Source of the DNA: Candidatus Fermentithermobacillus carboniphilus
Lineage (GTDB): Bacteria > Bacillota > Sulfobacillia > Fermentithermobacillales > Fermentithermobacillaceae
Direction of reading: 5' to 3'
DNA: 64,000 nt
NCBI GenBank assembly: GCA_018208355.1
Contig: CP062796.1
Span: forward strand, 747,217 to 811,216
This document shows, one piece after another, positions 8,249 to 16,800 of the stretch. Under the pieces are notes generated by a model, which was given only the letters and a program-made list of their open reading frames with translations, ran no database searches and was not told the origin of the DNA. A program made the position numbers and the translations under genes. Numbering within the stretch: position 1 is the stretch's first letter; the number at the start of each line of letters is the position of its first letter.

Positions 8249-8324
8249 TGGTGGGCAGCAGAGGATTTGAACCTCTGACCTCGTGAATGTGAGTCACGCG
8301 CTCTAACCACTGAGCTAGCCGCCC
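8249..8324 (-). tRNA. tRNA-Val (anticodon CAC)
   Basis: A complete 76-base cloverleaf. The acceptor GGGCGGC pairs with GCTGCCC, the D arm is GCTC...GAGC, the anticodon stem CGTGA/TCACG holds the loop CTCACAT with CAC at positions 34-36, the T arm is AGAGG TTCAAAT CCTCT, and a CCA end is encoded. Its 3' end points toward the eroded island. Confidence 0.95.
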
Positions 8325-8774
8325 ACGCAAACCATAGTATAGCAGACAATCGCGGGCAAAACAACTTCACCGCCCGATCACGTTCTTAAATTGTCAGCCC
8401 GTGTCATGCTCTTCAGGCCATGATGCCGTTCCTCACCGCGAAACAGCGGAGGATATCCGAAGAAAATGACTGGGTCCCGACAACCTCGAAGATCGCCTGC
8501 CCCGATCCCAATGGTATGGTCATCTACCCTGTGGAAATTTCGAACCCGGATCCACAAGAAAGAACTGTGGTGCAGGAAGGCGAAATAGTAAGAGCGCAGG
8601 CAGGCTTAAACATTCAATGGCCTCGTCGCACACCAATGCTGAGAGACCATACAGGTTTTGTCCAACCCTCAACATCAGGGCAGAGCCCCTCCCCGCAGGC
8701 TTTTCTATTCAGTTAAGCGGCCGCGCCTCTGGACCACTTCTCGGCCGCAGAGATTGTACCAGCATGCACAATCT
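8325..8774. other. Intergenic stretch downstream of pdxA
   Basis: No recognised gene. A plus-strand frame of 98 codons (8420-8716) lacks a ribosome binding site and any known motif. A 9-bp perfect hairpin (AGAGATTGT/ACAATCTCT, 8749-8776) overlaps the pdxA stop codon on the minus strand and may end that transcript, although it has no T-run after it. Confidence 0.5.
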
Positions 8775-9833
8775 CTATTCGATTTTACAGCTGTCGTCCT
8801 TCCCGCACAATCTGTTTGGTGCATAGAGTCTGGCATAGAGAGAAGCCACTTTAAGCGCCTCGAGCATGCTGGTCTCGCGGGCAATGCCTTTTCCCGCTAT
8901 GTCGTAGGCCGTCCCGTGATCCACAGATGTGCGGAGAAACGGCAGGCCCAGAGTCACGCTGACGGTCCGGTCGAAATCCAGAGTCTTAGCAGCAATGTGA
9001 CCCTGGTCGTGATATAGAGAAACAACCGCGTCGTACTTGCCCGTCCTTGCCTGGTAAAATACAGAGTCGGCGGGAACTGGACCGGTTACATCATAGCCGG
9101 ACGAACGCAGTTCACAAACAGCCGGCGCTATCTCTTTTTCTTCTTCATCGCCGAAAAGCCCCCCTTCTCCACAATGAGGATTCAAACCCGCAATGGCGAT
9201 CCGGGGAGCCTTCAGACCCAGAGCGACCAGCGCGTCGTTGCACCTGGGAACGAACTCCACGAGCCGTTTCAGAGTCACAGCTTCTACCGCTTTTCTCAAA
9301 GAAACGTGCCGCGTAAGAAAGAAAATCCTGAGATTATCCACGACAAACATGGTGAGAGGTTCCGGGGTGCCCGTAAGCTCGCCCAAAAACTCTGTGTGTC
9401 CCTTGAACCCTGCGTACCCCGCTTTCACTATCGCCTCTTTATTGATTGGCGCCGTACATATTGCATCGATTCTACCTGCCATAGCAAGTCGCGCTGCCGC
9501 CTCTATCCAAATAAGGGCCGCATGCCCAGACTGGGGCGTGCCGGGTTGAAAGCCGGATGAGCCTCTACCTGAGTCCACGTCGTACACCGCTATTTTTCCA
9601 GGAATATAATCGAATGACCCAAGGTCTTCAGTCCGTTCGGTTTCGACTCGTAAGACTTCGACAGAGCCTCCGAGTCCAAGCCACTCCACGGTTTCTTGTA
9701 AGTAATCTGCATCTCCTATCACGAGGGGCCTCGAGATGTCATAGACTTCAGGATGAGACAACGCCTTTACCGTGATTTCCGGACCTATCCCGGCGGGATC
9801 TCCCATGGTGATACCTATGACAGGTTTCGCCAA
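8775..9833 (-). CDS. pdxA: 4-hydroxythreonine-4-phosphate dehydrogenase family protein (PdxA/PdxA2)
   Basis: A 352-residue PdxA-family dehydrogenase, which oxidises and decarboxylates 4-phosphorylated hydroxy acids with NAD(P). Family signatures run the whole length: GITMGDPAGIGPEITVKAL (N-terminus), ICTAPINKEA, the metal-binding His in GHTEFLGELTG, GLNPHCGEGG, and VSLYHDQGHIAAK with further metal ligands. The length matches the family. True PdxA works in vitamin B6 synthesis; the PdxA2 branch acts on D-threonate or erythronate 4-phosphate. No other B6 gene or DUF1537 kinase is adjacent, so the exact substrate is open. It is a single-gene unit on the minus strand. Confidence 0.92.
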   Translation of the reverse strand: MAKPVIGITMGDPAGIGPEITVKALSHPEVYDISRPLVIGDADYLQETVEWLGLGGSVEVLRVETERTEDLGSFDYIPGKIAVYDVDSGRGSSGFQPGTPQSGHAALIWIEAAARLAMAGRIDAICTAPINKEAIVKAGYAGFKGHTEFLGELTGTPEPLTMFVVDNLRIFFLTRHVSLRKAVEAVTLKRLVEFVPRCNDALVALGLKAPRIAIAGLNPHCGEGGLFGDEEEKEIAPAVCELRSSGYDVTGPVPADSVFYQARTGKYDAVVSLYHDQGHIAAKTLDFDRTVSVTLGLPFLRTSVDHGTAYDIAGKGIARETSMLEALKVASLYARLYAPNRLCGKDDSCKIE

Positions 9834-9980
9834 ACTCGTTCACCTCAACCTAAACTCTACTCACGTTTTAGGTACCCTCAGAAAGATGGTACTTGCCTGC
9901 TTCGGGTATCTCACTCTGAAAGCGGGCCAAAAAATTGAGCTTACGCTGGCTCCCCCTGCCAGTAGAAGCGCTGGCCGCCG

Positions 9981-10364
9981 TCATTTACCTGGCTCTTCGT
10001 CTTTTTCTTCTTCGTCCCCCTTCTCGGTTTTTGCCCTCTTCAGCTTTTCGATTAACTCCGGGATTTTCTCGGCGATCACTTCAACCGTGGTCCTGTTCCC
10101 AAGGTTAAAGACTTGTACGTCGCCGTCTTTCACCGCCACTATGGCCATTGGACGGAGCTTCGCACCAGCCCCTGCGCCTCCACCGGTTCCGCTGCCCTTC
10201 TCCGCCTTACCTTCCGAACCTCCCGAACCGAAACCGAAGGAAACCGCCTGAATCGGAACCAGCGTCACGTTGCCCACGCTGATGGGCTCGCCCACGACTG
10301 TCTTGGTCGTCATGAACTTTTCAAGTTGCGACGCGATAGCATCAAGAGCCTCCTTATGCTCCAC
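9981..10364 (-). CDS. gerW: GerW/YtfJ-family sporulation protein
   Basis: A 127-residue protein of the GerW (YtfJ) family: the core segment TTKTVVGEPISVGNVTLVPI, then a Gly/Ser/Ala-rich loop (GSGTGGGAGAGAKLRPMAIVAV) and NLGNRTTVEVIAEKIPELIEKL, followed by a charged tail rich in Glu and Lys. In Bacillus, GerW is made during sporulation and needed for germination with L-alanine. The start is the GTG at 10364 (GGAGG, 9-base spacer), not the longer upstream frame. It follows the DUF2953 gene by about 110 bp in the same direction, the same pairing as ytfI-ytfJ in Bacillus. Its presence supports a spore-forming host. Confidence 0.88.
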   Translation of the reverse strand: MEHKEALDAIASQLEKFMTTKTVVGEPISVGNVTLVPIQAVSFGFGSGGSEGKAEKGSGTGGGAGAGAKLRPMAIVAVKDGDVQVFNLGNRTTVEVIAEKIPELIEKLKRAKTEKGDEEEKDEEPGK

Positions 10365-10473
10365 TATCCACAACCTCCCTCTTCTTCCATCATTCAGTTC
10401 TAAACTACCATTCCCGAAACGTCGTCCCGCACCACCGTTCAAAGAGCATCCTCTTTGAATGACTCAGTCAAAA

Positions 10474-11322
10474 CTACTTACGCCGGTCCGCCGATAAAGT
10501 ACCGGCTCTCCGGCTCTTCTTCATCCCCTCCCTCCACAAAGGTCTTATCTCAGAAGACAGCAAAAACTTCCCAATGATCCACAGGAGCGCCGCCGGGAAA
10601 ACCCAGGTCTCAATCGACCCTCTCACCAAGAGCATCTCTTCCTCGAAGTTCGGCGAAAATCGCAGTCCCGAAAGACCCACGGAACCTGAAAAAGCAGATG
10701 CGACGCCGTATGCCATCCCTGTGCACGCCGGATCTCCAAAGCCGAACACGATATCGGCGTCTGCCGATAGGTGGGCTGCACTCAAAAGAGAACGTGCCGT
10801 CGAGATGACTCGGCCCCTCAGTTCCGGCTCAAACCACCGCTTGAAGTCCCGGAGCAAAAATCGCCCCCAACCCCTCCTGCCTCCCTCTGGTACCCGGCCC
10901 TCCTTTTTTCCGGGGGCCACCGGCTGGGGCTTTTTTCCGGATCTTTTCGCCGTAAGTTTTTTCACCTCAAGTCTTCTCCCCGTGAACTTTTTCACCCTAA
11001 TCCCCAGAACACTTATCTCAGCCGGCCTCCCTATACCGGCGATAACCCGGACGGCCCCACGCAGGATGCTTCCGCAAAATGATAGGCTTCCGTGGAATGA
11101 CACCTGGTCAAGTATTTCGTCCAACTCGCCTCTTATACAGACATACCCAGACAGGCGGATACCAACTGGAAGGAAAAAGACAGCCAGAGAACCCGCGACG
11201 ATGAAAAAGATGACGATGGCCAGTATTCTCCAGACCAAAGTAGAGACGACCGTCAAGATCCCCCCAATACGGAACCTGCCCTCCCTCCATAAGCTTCCGG
11301 CATCATCAAAGGTCTTCTTCAA
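10474..11322 (-). CDS. DUF2953 membrane protein (YtfI-like)
   Basis: A 282-residue protein with one N-terminal membrane segment (about residues 22-52, VVSTLVWRILAIVIFFIVAG), a basic middle (KKFTGRRLEVKKLTAKRSGKKP) and a C-terminal region with the DUF2953 signature DPACTGMAYGVASAF...LRFSPNFEEEMLLVRGSIE. Its function is unknown. In Bacillus the homologous ytfI lies next to ytfJ/gerW and is thought to belong to the sporulation programme; the same neighbour is seen here. A 12-bp identical motif, GACTCAGTCAAA, occurs both 3' (10461) and 5' (11448) of this gene. The true start could be the ATG used here or a nearby downstream codon. Confidence 0.75.
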   Translation of the reverse strand: MKKTFDDAGSLWREGRFRIGGILTVVSTLVWRILAIVIFFIVAGSLAVFFLPVGIRLSGYVCIRGELDEILDQVSFHGSLSFCGSILRGAVRVIAGIGRPAEISVLGIRVKKFTGRRLEVKKLTAKRSGKKPQPVAPGKKEGRVPEGGRRGWGRFLLRDFKRWFEPELRGRVISTARSLLSAAHLSADADIVFGFGDPACTGMAYGVASAFSGSVGLSGLRFSPNFEEEMLLVRGSIETWVFPAALLWIIGKFLLSSEIRPLWREGMKKSRRAGTLSADRRK

Positions 11323-11533
11323 TCAGGTCTTACATTCCTCTATCTGGATACCCTTTGTTTCGCATTCACGGGCAGGAGAATTCGGCCCGCACCGAGAAAC
11401 GGGGTAATGCGGGGAAAGGTGTCTATGGCCAATGCGAGCCAGTCAAAGACTCAGTCAAAGATAAGTTTATTGCAAAGAGTACTTAGAAGACGGCTCGACG
11501 CACAAATTGGGGCAAGGAAAGGACGATAAGCGG

Positions 11534-12232
11534 TTGGCGCAAACGAAGATAGGAGAGCGCCCCGGGTTCGGTGCGGTCTTGTTTGACCTGGATGGCACTT
11601 TGCTCGATACCACAGAGGCAATATTATGCTCGCTCCAATATACCGTAAACCACCTTACGGGCAAAACCCCAGAAAAAGAAGACCTCAGGAAGTACCTGGG
11701 GTGGCCTCTTACAGAGACGTTCTCTGAGCTTTTGCCTCAAAAAGTGGAAGAAGCATGTGAGGTCTATCTTCACCACAACCTCAGCATTCACAAGACTCTC
11801 GTAAGACCTTTCCCCAACGTCAAGAAAACCATCGCGCGCCTACAGGAATGTCGTATCAAACTGGCCGTCGTTACGTCAAAGAGGCGCTGCGCAGTCATGG
11901 AGGGACTCAATCTGGCTGGCCTCACAGAGGCTTTCGACGTTCTCGTATGTTACGGCGAGACGGAACGTCCGAAGCCCTACCCCGATCCGGTCCTTAAAGC
12001 CGTGGAACTCCTGGGTCTCGAGAAAGGAAGGGTCCTCATGGTCGGAGATACCCCCTCCGATATCAGGTCAGCCAAGAACGCCCAGGCCCTCCTGTCCCCG
12101 GCAACCATCACGATCAGTACTGCAGCAGCCACTTACGGGACATCCTCCCGGGAAATTCTCGTGAAAGAAGAACCTGACTACCTAATAGACGATGTATCAG
12201 AAGTTCTAGGGTTGTGCGGGTGCAACCCGTAA
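11534..12232 (+). CDS. HAD-family phosphatase (PpaX/phosphoglycolate phosphatase-like)
   Basis: A 232-residue haloacid dehalogenase-type phosphatase with all motifs: motif I VLFDLDGTLLDTTEA with the nucleophilic Asp, motif II VVTSKR, motif III Lys in RPKPYPDPVLKA, and motif IV MVGDTPSDIRSA. The helical cap between motifs I and II matches the Gph/PpaX subgroup, which hydrolyses phosphoglycolate or pyrophosphate; the substrate is not settled. The start is uncertain. The TTG at 11534 has an AAAGGA ten bases upstream, while the earlier TTG at 11507 has no ribosome binding site. The C-terminus, after the GDTPSD motif, is slightly variable (TISTAAATYG). Confidence 0.85.
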   Translation: MAQTKIGERPGFGAVLFDLDGTLLDTTEAILCSLQYTVNHLTGKTPEKEDLRKYLGWPLTETFSELLPQKVEEACEVYLHHNLSIHKTLVRPFPNVKKTIARLQECRIKLAVVTSKRRCAVMEGLNLAGLTEAFDVLVCYGETERPKPYPDPVLKAVELLGLEKGRVLMVGDTPSDIRSAKNAQALLSPATITISTAAATYGTSSREILVKEEPDYLIDDVSEVLGLCGCNP

Positions 12233-12402
12233 GAAGGTGATCCAAGTCAAACTGAGCAGCCGGACGAGGATAGCCAGGGGAATTGAAACCAGTGAAAGCG
12301 AGCTGATTCAAGGGCATGAAATGGCTACCGGGTTGACTTTTGCCAGTCGCTTTTCTGTCAAAGGATGAGGGAACGAGTATCACGAAGGGAGATGATCGAT
12401 CG

Positions 12403-14514
12403 GTGAATCACAGAAATAGTGCACGCCGGGCCGTAAACATCCCCGAACCTCCGCCGACACCGAAGCGTCCCGTCACCGACAACGTACACGGCACGCTGAT
12501 TGAAGACCCGTATCGCTGGCTGGAGGACGGCAATAGCCCCGAAACCCTGGAGTGGACGCGGGCTCAGAATGAAAGGACTGAAACGGTGCTGAGCCAGCTC
12601 CCCGAGAGGGGATTTCTGCAAAAGCGCCTCCTCGAAATCATTCAAGAGGACACGATTGGTTCGCTCACCTTGCGCGGTGGCAAACTGTTTTATACCGTCC
12701 GGAAAAAAGGGGCCCAGCAGCCAATCCTGTGCGTCAGAGGCATTGACCCCGGAAGCCACGAAAGGGTACTGCTCGACCCCAACGAGGCCAGCGCCAAAGG
12801 CATCGTGGCATTGGACTGGTGGTACCCTTCGCCAGACGGGAAAATGCTTGCCTACGGATATTCGGAACGGGGCGACGAGTGGAGCGTTCTGCGGGTACTC
12901 GATGTGGAAACCCAAACCATTCTCCCCGACCTCATCGAAAGAACAAGGTACTCCCAGGTGGCCTGGAAAAAAGACAATCGCAGTTTCTATTACGGGAGAT
13001 ACCCAAAACCCGGAGAGGTCCCGCCGGGCGAAGAAAACTACCACCGGCACATATTCCATCACACTCTGGGACAAGACCCCGCACAGGATCCAAAGGTTTT
13101 CGGTGAGGGTCTTCCCAAACACGATATGCCCGGAGCCTCTCTGTCGGACGATGGAAATTACCTCCTCATAACCGTAAACCACGGCTGGAACAGCACTGAC
13201 CTTTACGTCAGGGACGAAACCCGGCCCGCGAGTCCGTTCGTAACCATCGTCGAGGGCGAGGACGCCATCTTCCAAGGGACGATAATTGGAGATACCCTAT
13301 ACATGCTCACCAACTACAAAGCCCCAAGATACAGGCTGCTGGCGGTCGACCTGAAACATCCTGAGCGGGAAAACTGGAAAGAGATCATCCCCGAAGATCC
13401 GGACTTTACTCTATCTTCTTTCGAGGTCGTAAAGGGGCACATCGTGGTATCGGCCTTGAAAGACGCCATCTCCCACCTTTTCGTGTATGACCTGAACGGT
13501 GAAAGCAAACGGGAAATTCCACTCCCGTTTCTTGGAACGGTGGGTCACGTAACAGGAGAGCCTTCTTCGTCCCGCTTCTTCTTCACGTTCGAGTCTTTCG
13601 CCGTAGCGCCTGCCATCTATTCGTACGACGTGGAAAAGGATACCGTTCCCCAGGTTTTCCTTTCTAGCGCTCAACCAGTTTCCCCGGACTCTATTGAGAT
13701 CAAGCAGGTATTTTACCCGTCCAAAGACGGGACACGCATCCCCATGTTCATCTTGCACAAAAAAAGCCTCCGGCCCGGATCTCGGGGTCCCGTTCCCACG
13801 GTCCTGTCGGGGTACGGCGGTTTCAACATAAGCCGGACTCCCACGTATTCTCCCATGATAATTCCGTGGCTCGAGAGGGGAGGCGTTTACGCTTCGGCCA
13901 ACTTGAGGGGCGGCAGCGAGTACGGGGAAGCGTGGCACAGGGCAGGGATGCTTGATAAAAAGCAGAACGTGTTCGACGACTTCATCGCCGCAGGTGAGTA
14001 CCTGATATCAAAAGGGTATACCGATGAGGATCATCTCGGCATCTGGGGTAGGAGCAACGGGGGACTTCTGGTCGGCGCAGCGTTAACCCAGCGTCCGGAC
14101 CTCTTCAGGGCGGTTGCCTGCGGGGTTCCGCTCCTTGACATGGTCAGATACCACAAATTCCTCATAGCCTACCTGTGGACTTCGGAATATGGGAACCCAG
14201 ACGACCCCGAGGCCTTCCGGTGGCTTTACGCGTACTCTCCTTACCACAGGGTCAGGGAAGGGGTGTCTTATCCCGCCATATACACGTACACCGCTACCTC
14301 GGATACCCGGGTCGACCCGATGCACGCGAGGAAGATGACGGCAATTCTCCAGGACGTGAGCTCCCGGTGCCCGTCCAAAGGGCCTGTGCTCTTGCTGGTG
14401 GAATCCGATGCCGGGCACGGTGTCGGGAAACCCGTTTACAAGGTCGTGGAGGAACAGGCAAACATCTGGGCGTTCCTGGCCTGGCAACTGGGTCTCAATA
14501 TGGTCGACGACTGA
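12403..14514 (+). CDS. Prolyl oligopeptidase family serine peptidase (S9A)
   Basis: About 703 residues. The N-terminal region (DPYRWLEDGNSPETLEWTRAQNE) and seven-blade propeller precede an alpha/beta-hydrolase domain with the nucleophile in GRSNGG (about residue 551), GGFNISRTPTYSP, ASANLRGGSEYGEAWHRAG, the acid in SDTRVDP and the His in SDAGHGVGKP. This is the full S9A set for cleaving short proline-containing peptides. The GTG at 12403 is chosen because a GGGAG lies 11 bases before it; the earlier in-frame TTG at 12340 lacks a binding site. There is no signal peptide, so it is cytosolic. It lies downstream of the HAD gene on the same strand. Its last codons are partly duplicated downstream (14552-14577). 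Confidence 0.92.
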   Translation: MNHRNSARRAVNIPEPPPTPKRPVTDNVHGTLIEDPYRWLEDGNSPETLEWTRAQNERTETVLSQLPERGFLQKRLLEIIQEDTIGSLTLRGGKLFYTVRKKGAQQPILCVRGIDPGSHERVLLDPNEASAKGIVALDWWYPSPDGKMLAYGYSERGDEWSVLRVLDVETQTILPDLIERTRYSQVAWKKDNRSFYYGRYPKPGEVPPGEENYHRHIFHHTLGQDPAQDPKVFGEGLPKHDMPGASLSDDGNYLLITVNHGWNSTDLYVRDETRPASPFVTIVEGEDAIFQGTIIGDTLYMLTNYKAPRYRLLAVDLKHPERENWKEIIPEDPDFTLSSFEVVKGHIVVSALKDAISHLFVYDLNGESKREIPLPFLGTVGHVTGEPSSSRFFFTFESFAVAPAIYSYDVEKDTVPQVFLSSAQPVSPDSIEIKQVFYPSKDGTRIPMFILHKKSLRPGSRGPVPTVLSGYGGFNISRTPTYSPMIIPWLERGGVYASANLRGGSEYGEAWHRAGMLDKKQNVFDDFIAAGEYLISKGYTDEDHLGIWGRSNGGLLVGAALTQRPDLFRAVACGVPLLDMVRYHKFLIAYLWTSEYGNPDDPEAFRWLYAYSPYHRVREGVSYPAIYTYTATSDTRVDPMHARKMTAILQDVSSRCPSKGPVLLLVESDAGHGVGKPVYKVVEEQANIWAFLAWQLGLNMVDD

Positions 14515-14577
14515 CCGGTCGTCGCCCGGTATGTTACCCGTCAGTAGTGCGAACTGGGTCTGAATACAGTCGACGAG
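14486..14577 (+). repeat. Imperfect direct duplication of the peptidase gene end
   Basis: AACTGGGTCTCAATATGGTC (from 14486, inside the last codons of the S9 gene) recurs as AACTGGGTCTGAATACAGTC (from 14552), each followed by GACGA. The spacing is 66 bp, equal to 22 codons. It looks like an old tandem duplication of the 3' end that has drifted after the stop codon. Confidence 0.6.
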
Positions 14578-14595
14578 TGGCCCGTAACCGCGACC

Positions 14596-14635
14596 GCGGG
14601 CGGTGCAGGTGGGCCCAACCTCACCTCCCGCCCGC
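14596..14635. terminator. Hairpin between convergent genes (probable bidirectional terminator)
   Basis: GCGGGCGG (14596-14603) pairs with CCGCCCGC (14628-14635), with a second inner pairing AGGTG/CACCT. It sits between the convergent S9 peptidase and GNAT genes and overlaps the last codons of the GNAT gene. No long T-run follows on either strand, so the terminator role is inferred from position and stability. Confidence 0.55.
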
Positions 14636-15295
14636 CTGCGCAGTAGTCAGCGCAGAAACCCGGACATGAGCCGGCATACTGGAGGGACGGGCGCCGAGAC
14701 GGTCCCGGGTTATTTCCATCAACATGAGCCTTGCCGGCATGTTTCTATCAGGGCCGAAGCGAACCCGTCCTGTGGGCACGAACCCCACCTTGACGTAGCA
14801 TCTCCTGGCCCTGACGTTATCCTCATCCACCCGCAGGAATACTTTCTCGATGCTGGTAGTTTCGAAAACTGCCTTTAAAAAAGTGTAGACCGCGTCAGTC
14901 CCGAAACCCTTATCCCAGAACTCCTTGTCGCCTATGAACACCCTGAGTTCTCCTGTATGTAGTCTCCACGAGATGTTCAGAAGCTCAATCTCGCCTATGA
15001 GCTTTCCGCCATCCGTCTCTATAGCCAGAGTCTTTCTCTCAAGCTGCCGTGGATTGAGGTACCATTCTTTAGCCTCTTCGCAGCAGAAAAACTTCTTCCC
15101 GGCCCACCTGGATATTTCCTCGTCCTCGTCCCATTCTAGAAGTTTTGCGACGTCATCTTCGGTTACCGGTCTCAGCCTCACCTTTTCTCCTTCGAGAACG
15201 GTTCGCTTCAAAGCGCTCTTACCCAAGACTATCGCGCCACACTCAAAAAGGTGGAGCTCCCTCCTCTCCTGCTCCCTAAGACAAAAAGCCTTCAC
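14621..15295 (-). CDS. GNAT-family N-acetyltransferase (RimJ/RimL-like)
   Basis: A 224-residue acetyltransferase. The domain begins near residue 36 (VRLRPVTEDDVAKLLEWDED) and includes LIGEIELLNISW, the acetyl-CoA loop (DKEFWDKGFGTDAVYTFLKA, equal to the Q/RxxGxG/A motif with G-F-G-T) and VFLRVDEDNVRARRCYVKVGF, the usual RimJ/RimL end. The 35 residues before the domain are atypical and the start may be later. The 25 residues at the C-terminus (from RDRLGARPSS) are translated through the terminator hairpin and are probably not conserved. The acceptor (protein N-terminus, amino acid or other amine) cannot be read. Confidence 0.85.
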   Translation of the reverse strand: MKAFCLREQERRELHLFECGAIVLGKSALKRTVLEGEKVRLRPVTEDDVAKLLEWDEDEEISRWAGKKFFCCEEAKEWYLNPRQLERKTLAIETDGGKLIGEIELLNISWRLHTGELRVFIGDKEFWDKGFGTDAVYTFLKAVFETTSIEKVFLRVDEDNVRARRCYVKVGFVPTGRVRFGPDRNMPARLMLMEITRDRLGARPSSMPAHVRVSALTTAQAGGR

Positions 15296-15682
15296 GGAAA
15301 GACCGCCTCACACAATTCTACGCCCCTTTAACTTTACCTGCTAGCGGCCATAATGTAATTTCGGGAAGCCTTAGAAGGGAGAGGAATGAGAGTCCCGACA
15401 TAGGCCCGAAAAATGCCAGAGTGAGTCTCGAGAGGTACCGGTTGCCGGCGCGCCGGCCCGGAAAACGAACTGCGCCCGGCTCTCCAGGAGCTTGTCAGAA
15501 AGCTCCGCGATGAAGAAACTCCACAACGAACCGGACGCAGCTGAAAGGACTAACGTGATCCTTTTTATCCCTTTATCGTAAGCCTTCGTCTACAGCTCGC
15601 CTGCCCGTCGCCTGCCGCAGGCTCATCACCTAGAGCAGGACCGGCGTTAAAAGCGTGGTCGTAACTGGCACCGCTGTCAGAT
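15296..15682. other. Intergenic stretch between GNAT and Ddl-like genes
   Basis: No gene seen. It holds a perfect 14-bp palindrome GCCGGCGCGCCGGC (15444-15457) and a hairpin GGAGCTT/AAGCTCC (15487-15506), which may end the transcript of the ligase gene. The promoter of the GNAT gene should lie near 15300-15360 but no good match was found. Confidence 0.5.
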
Positions 15683-16714
15683 TCAGGCTATCTGCTTCTT
15701 GACAAACGCCGAAGAAGAGAGGTGCGAAAGCCCGTACCTCCTGAGAGCGCACTCCAGGATACCGTTGACCAGCTCGGTGTAAGTCCACCCGCCCTTTTCA
15801 GCGATCCTCGGGTAGTCGGAGAACCCGGGCGCCATGCCTGGCAAGGGATTGACTTCCATGACGTTGGGGACTCCATTTTTGTCCAGGCGCAAGTCTATCC
15901 TGGCAAGATCCCTGCAATCGAGGACCCTGTACGTGCGGAGGGCGATGTCTTTTAACATCTCTTCCATCTCAGCCGAGATGGGCGCCGGGCAAAGGTAATA
16001 TCTATCTTCGTACCACTCTACCTTGAACTGGCGGGAATAGATGCTACCGTGGTCACGAGGCACGGCACTGAAGTTTATCTCCATGACCGGGAAGATCTCC
16101 GGGTTCTTGTTTCCGAGTATCCCCACGGTGAACTCCCTGCCGGGCAGGTATTCCTCCACAAGCACGGGCTGCTTGTAAAGATGGGCGACCCTCCTGACTT
16201 CCCGGTACAGCTCAAGGGGGTCGCGGCACAAAGAGCTCGGTGATATCCCCATGCTGGAACCCTCGTGAGCGGGTTTGACGAAGAGGGGAAACTCCAGACC
16301 CTGAGTATCGATTTCACTCTCGGACGTAAATACCTTGAACTTGGCGGTTGGTATCCCGTGATACGCCAGAATCTTCTTCGTGAGCGGCTTATCCAGGGTG
16401 ATGGCAAGCGTCAACACGCCCGAACCGGTATACGGTATTCCCAGCATCTCAAGGATAGCGGGGATGTGGCTTTCTCGAGATTCACCTCGAAGACCTTCAC
16501 ACATGTTGAAGACGATATCCAGGTGCCCCGAAAGGAGTTTGAGGTAAGCTGTATCGTTTCCTTCAATCAGACAAACTTCGTGACCGTACGCCCTGAGCGC
16601 TTCGGCGACGGCCAGCACTGTAGACTCGGAGTCAAGTTCTGCCCCTGAGTCGGGAGGCTCTCCGTCATCCGGAGGTTCCCCCTTCAAGTTATACATGACG
16701 CCCACGACGGCCAT
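15683..16714 (-). CDS. ddl: D-alanine--D-alanine ligase family protein (ATP-grasp)
   Basis: A 343-residue ATP-grasp ligase of the Ddl family. Seen are EALRAYGHEVCLIEGN, FNMCEGLRGESRESHIPAIL, the substrate region GIPYTGSGVLTLAITLDK, ATP-binding FPLFVKPAHEGSSMGISP and VEEYLPGREFTVGILG, and the Mg-binding end ARIDLRLDKNGVPNVMEVNP followed by NPLPGM. Ddl joins two D-alanines for peptidoglycan. Proteins with this particular short N-terminus and the FNMCEG motif are often second, non-essential paralogues whose product may differ, so the assignment to cell wall synthesis is family-level. The ATG has GGGGG ten bases upstream. It is a single gene. Confidence 0.85.
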   Translation of the reverse strand: MAVVGVMYNLKGEPPDDGEPPDSGAELDSESTVLAVAEALRAYGHEVCLIEGNDTAYLKLLSGHLDIVFNMCEGLRGESRESHIPAILEMLGIPYTGSGVLTLAITLDKPLTKKILAYHGIPTAKFKVFTSESEIDTQGLEFPLFVKPAHEGSSMGISPSSLCRDPLELYREVRRVAHLYKQPVLVEEYLPGREFTVGILGNKNPEIFPVMEINFSAVPRDHGSIYSRQFKVEWYEDRYYLCPAPISAEMEEMLKDIALRTYRVLDCRDLARIDLRLDKNGVPNVMEVNPLPGMAPGFSDYPRIAEKGGWTYTELVNGILECALRRYGLSHLSSSAFVKKQIA

Positions 16715-16800
16715 GCTCTCTTTTAACCCCCTTTGGGTTTATCTATCGCAAGAGATTATTGCACGGCCTCCGGTGGGCGTCAACGAGATTTTATGACTAC

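Noticed and set aside
8420-8716. 98-codon plus-strand frame
   Set aside because: No ribosome binding site, no recognisable domain, and it lies in a gene-poor intergenic stretch.
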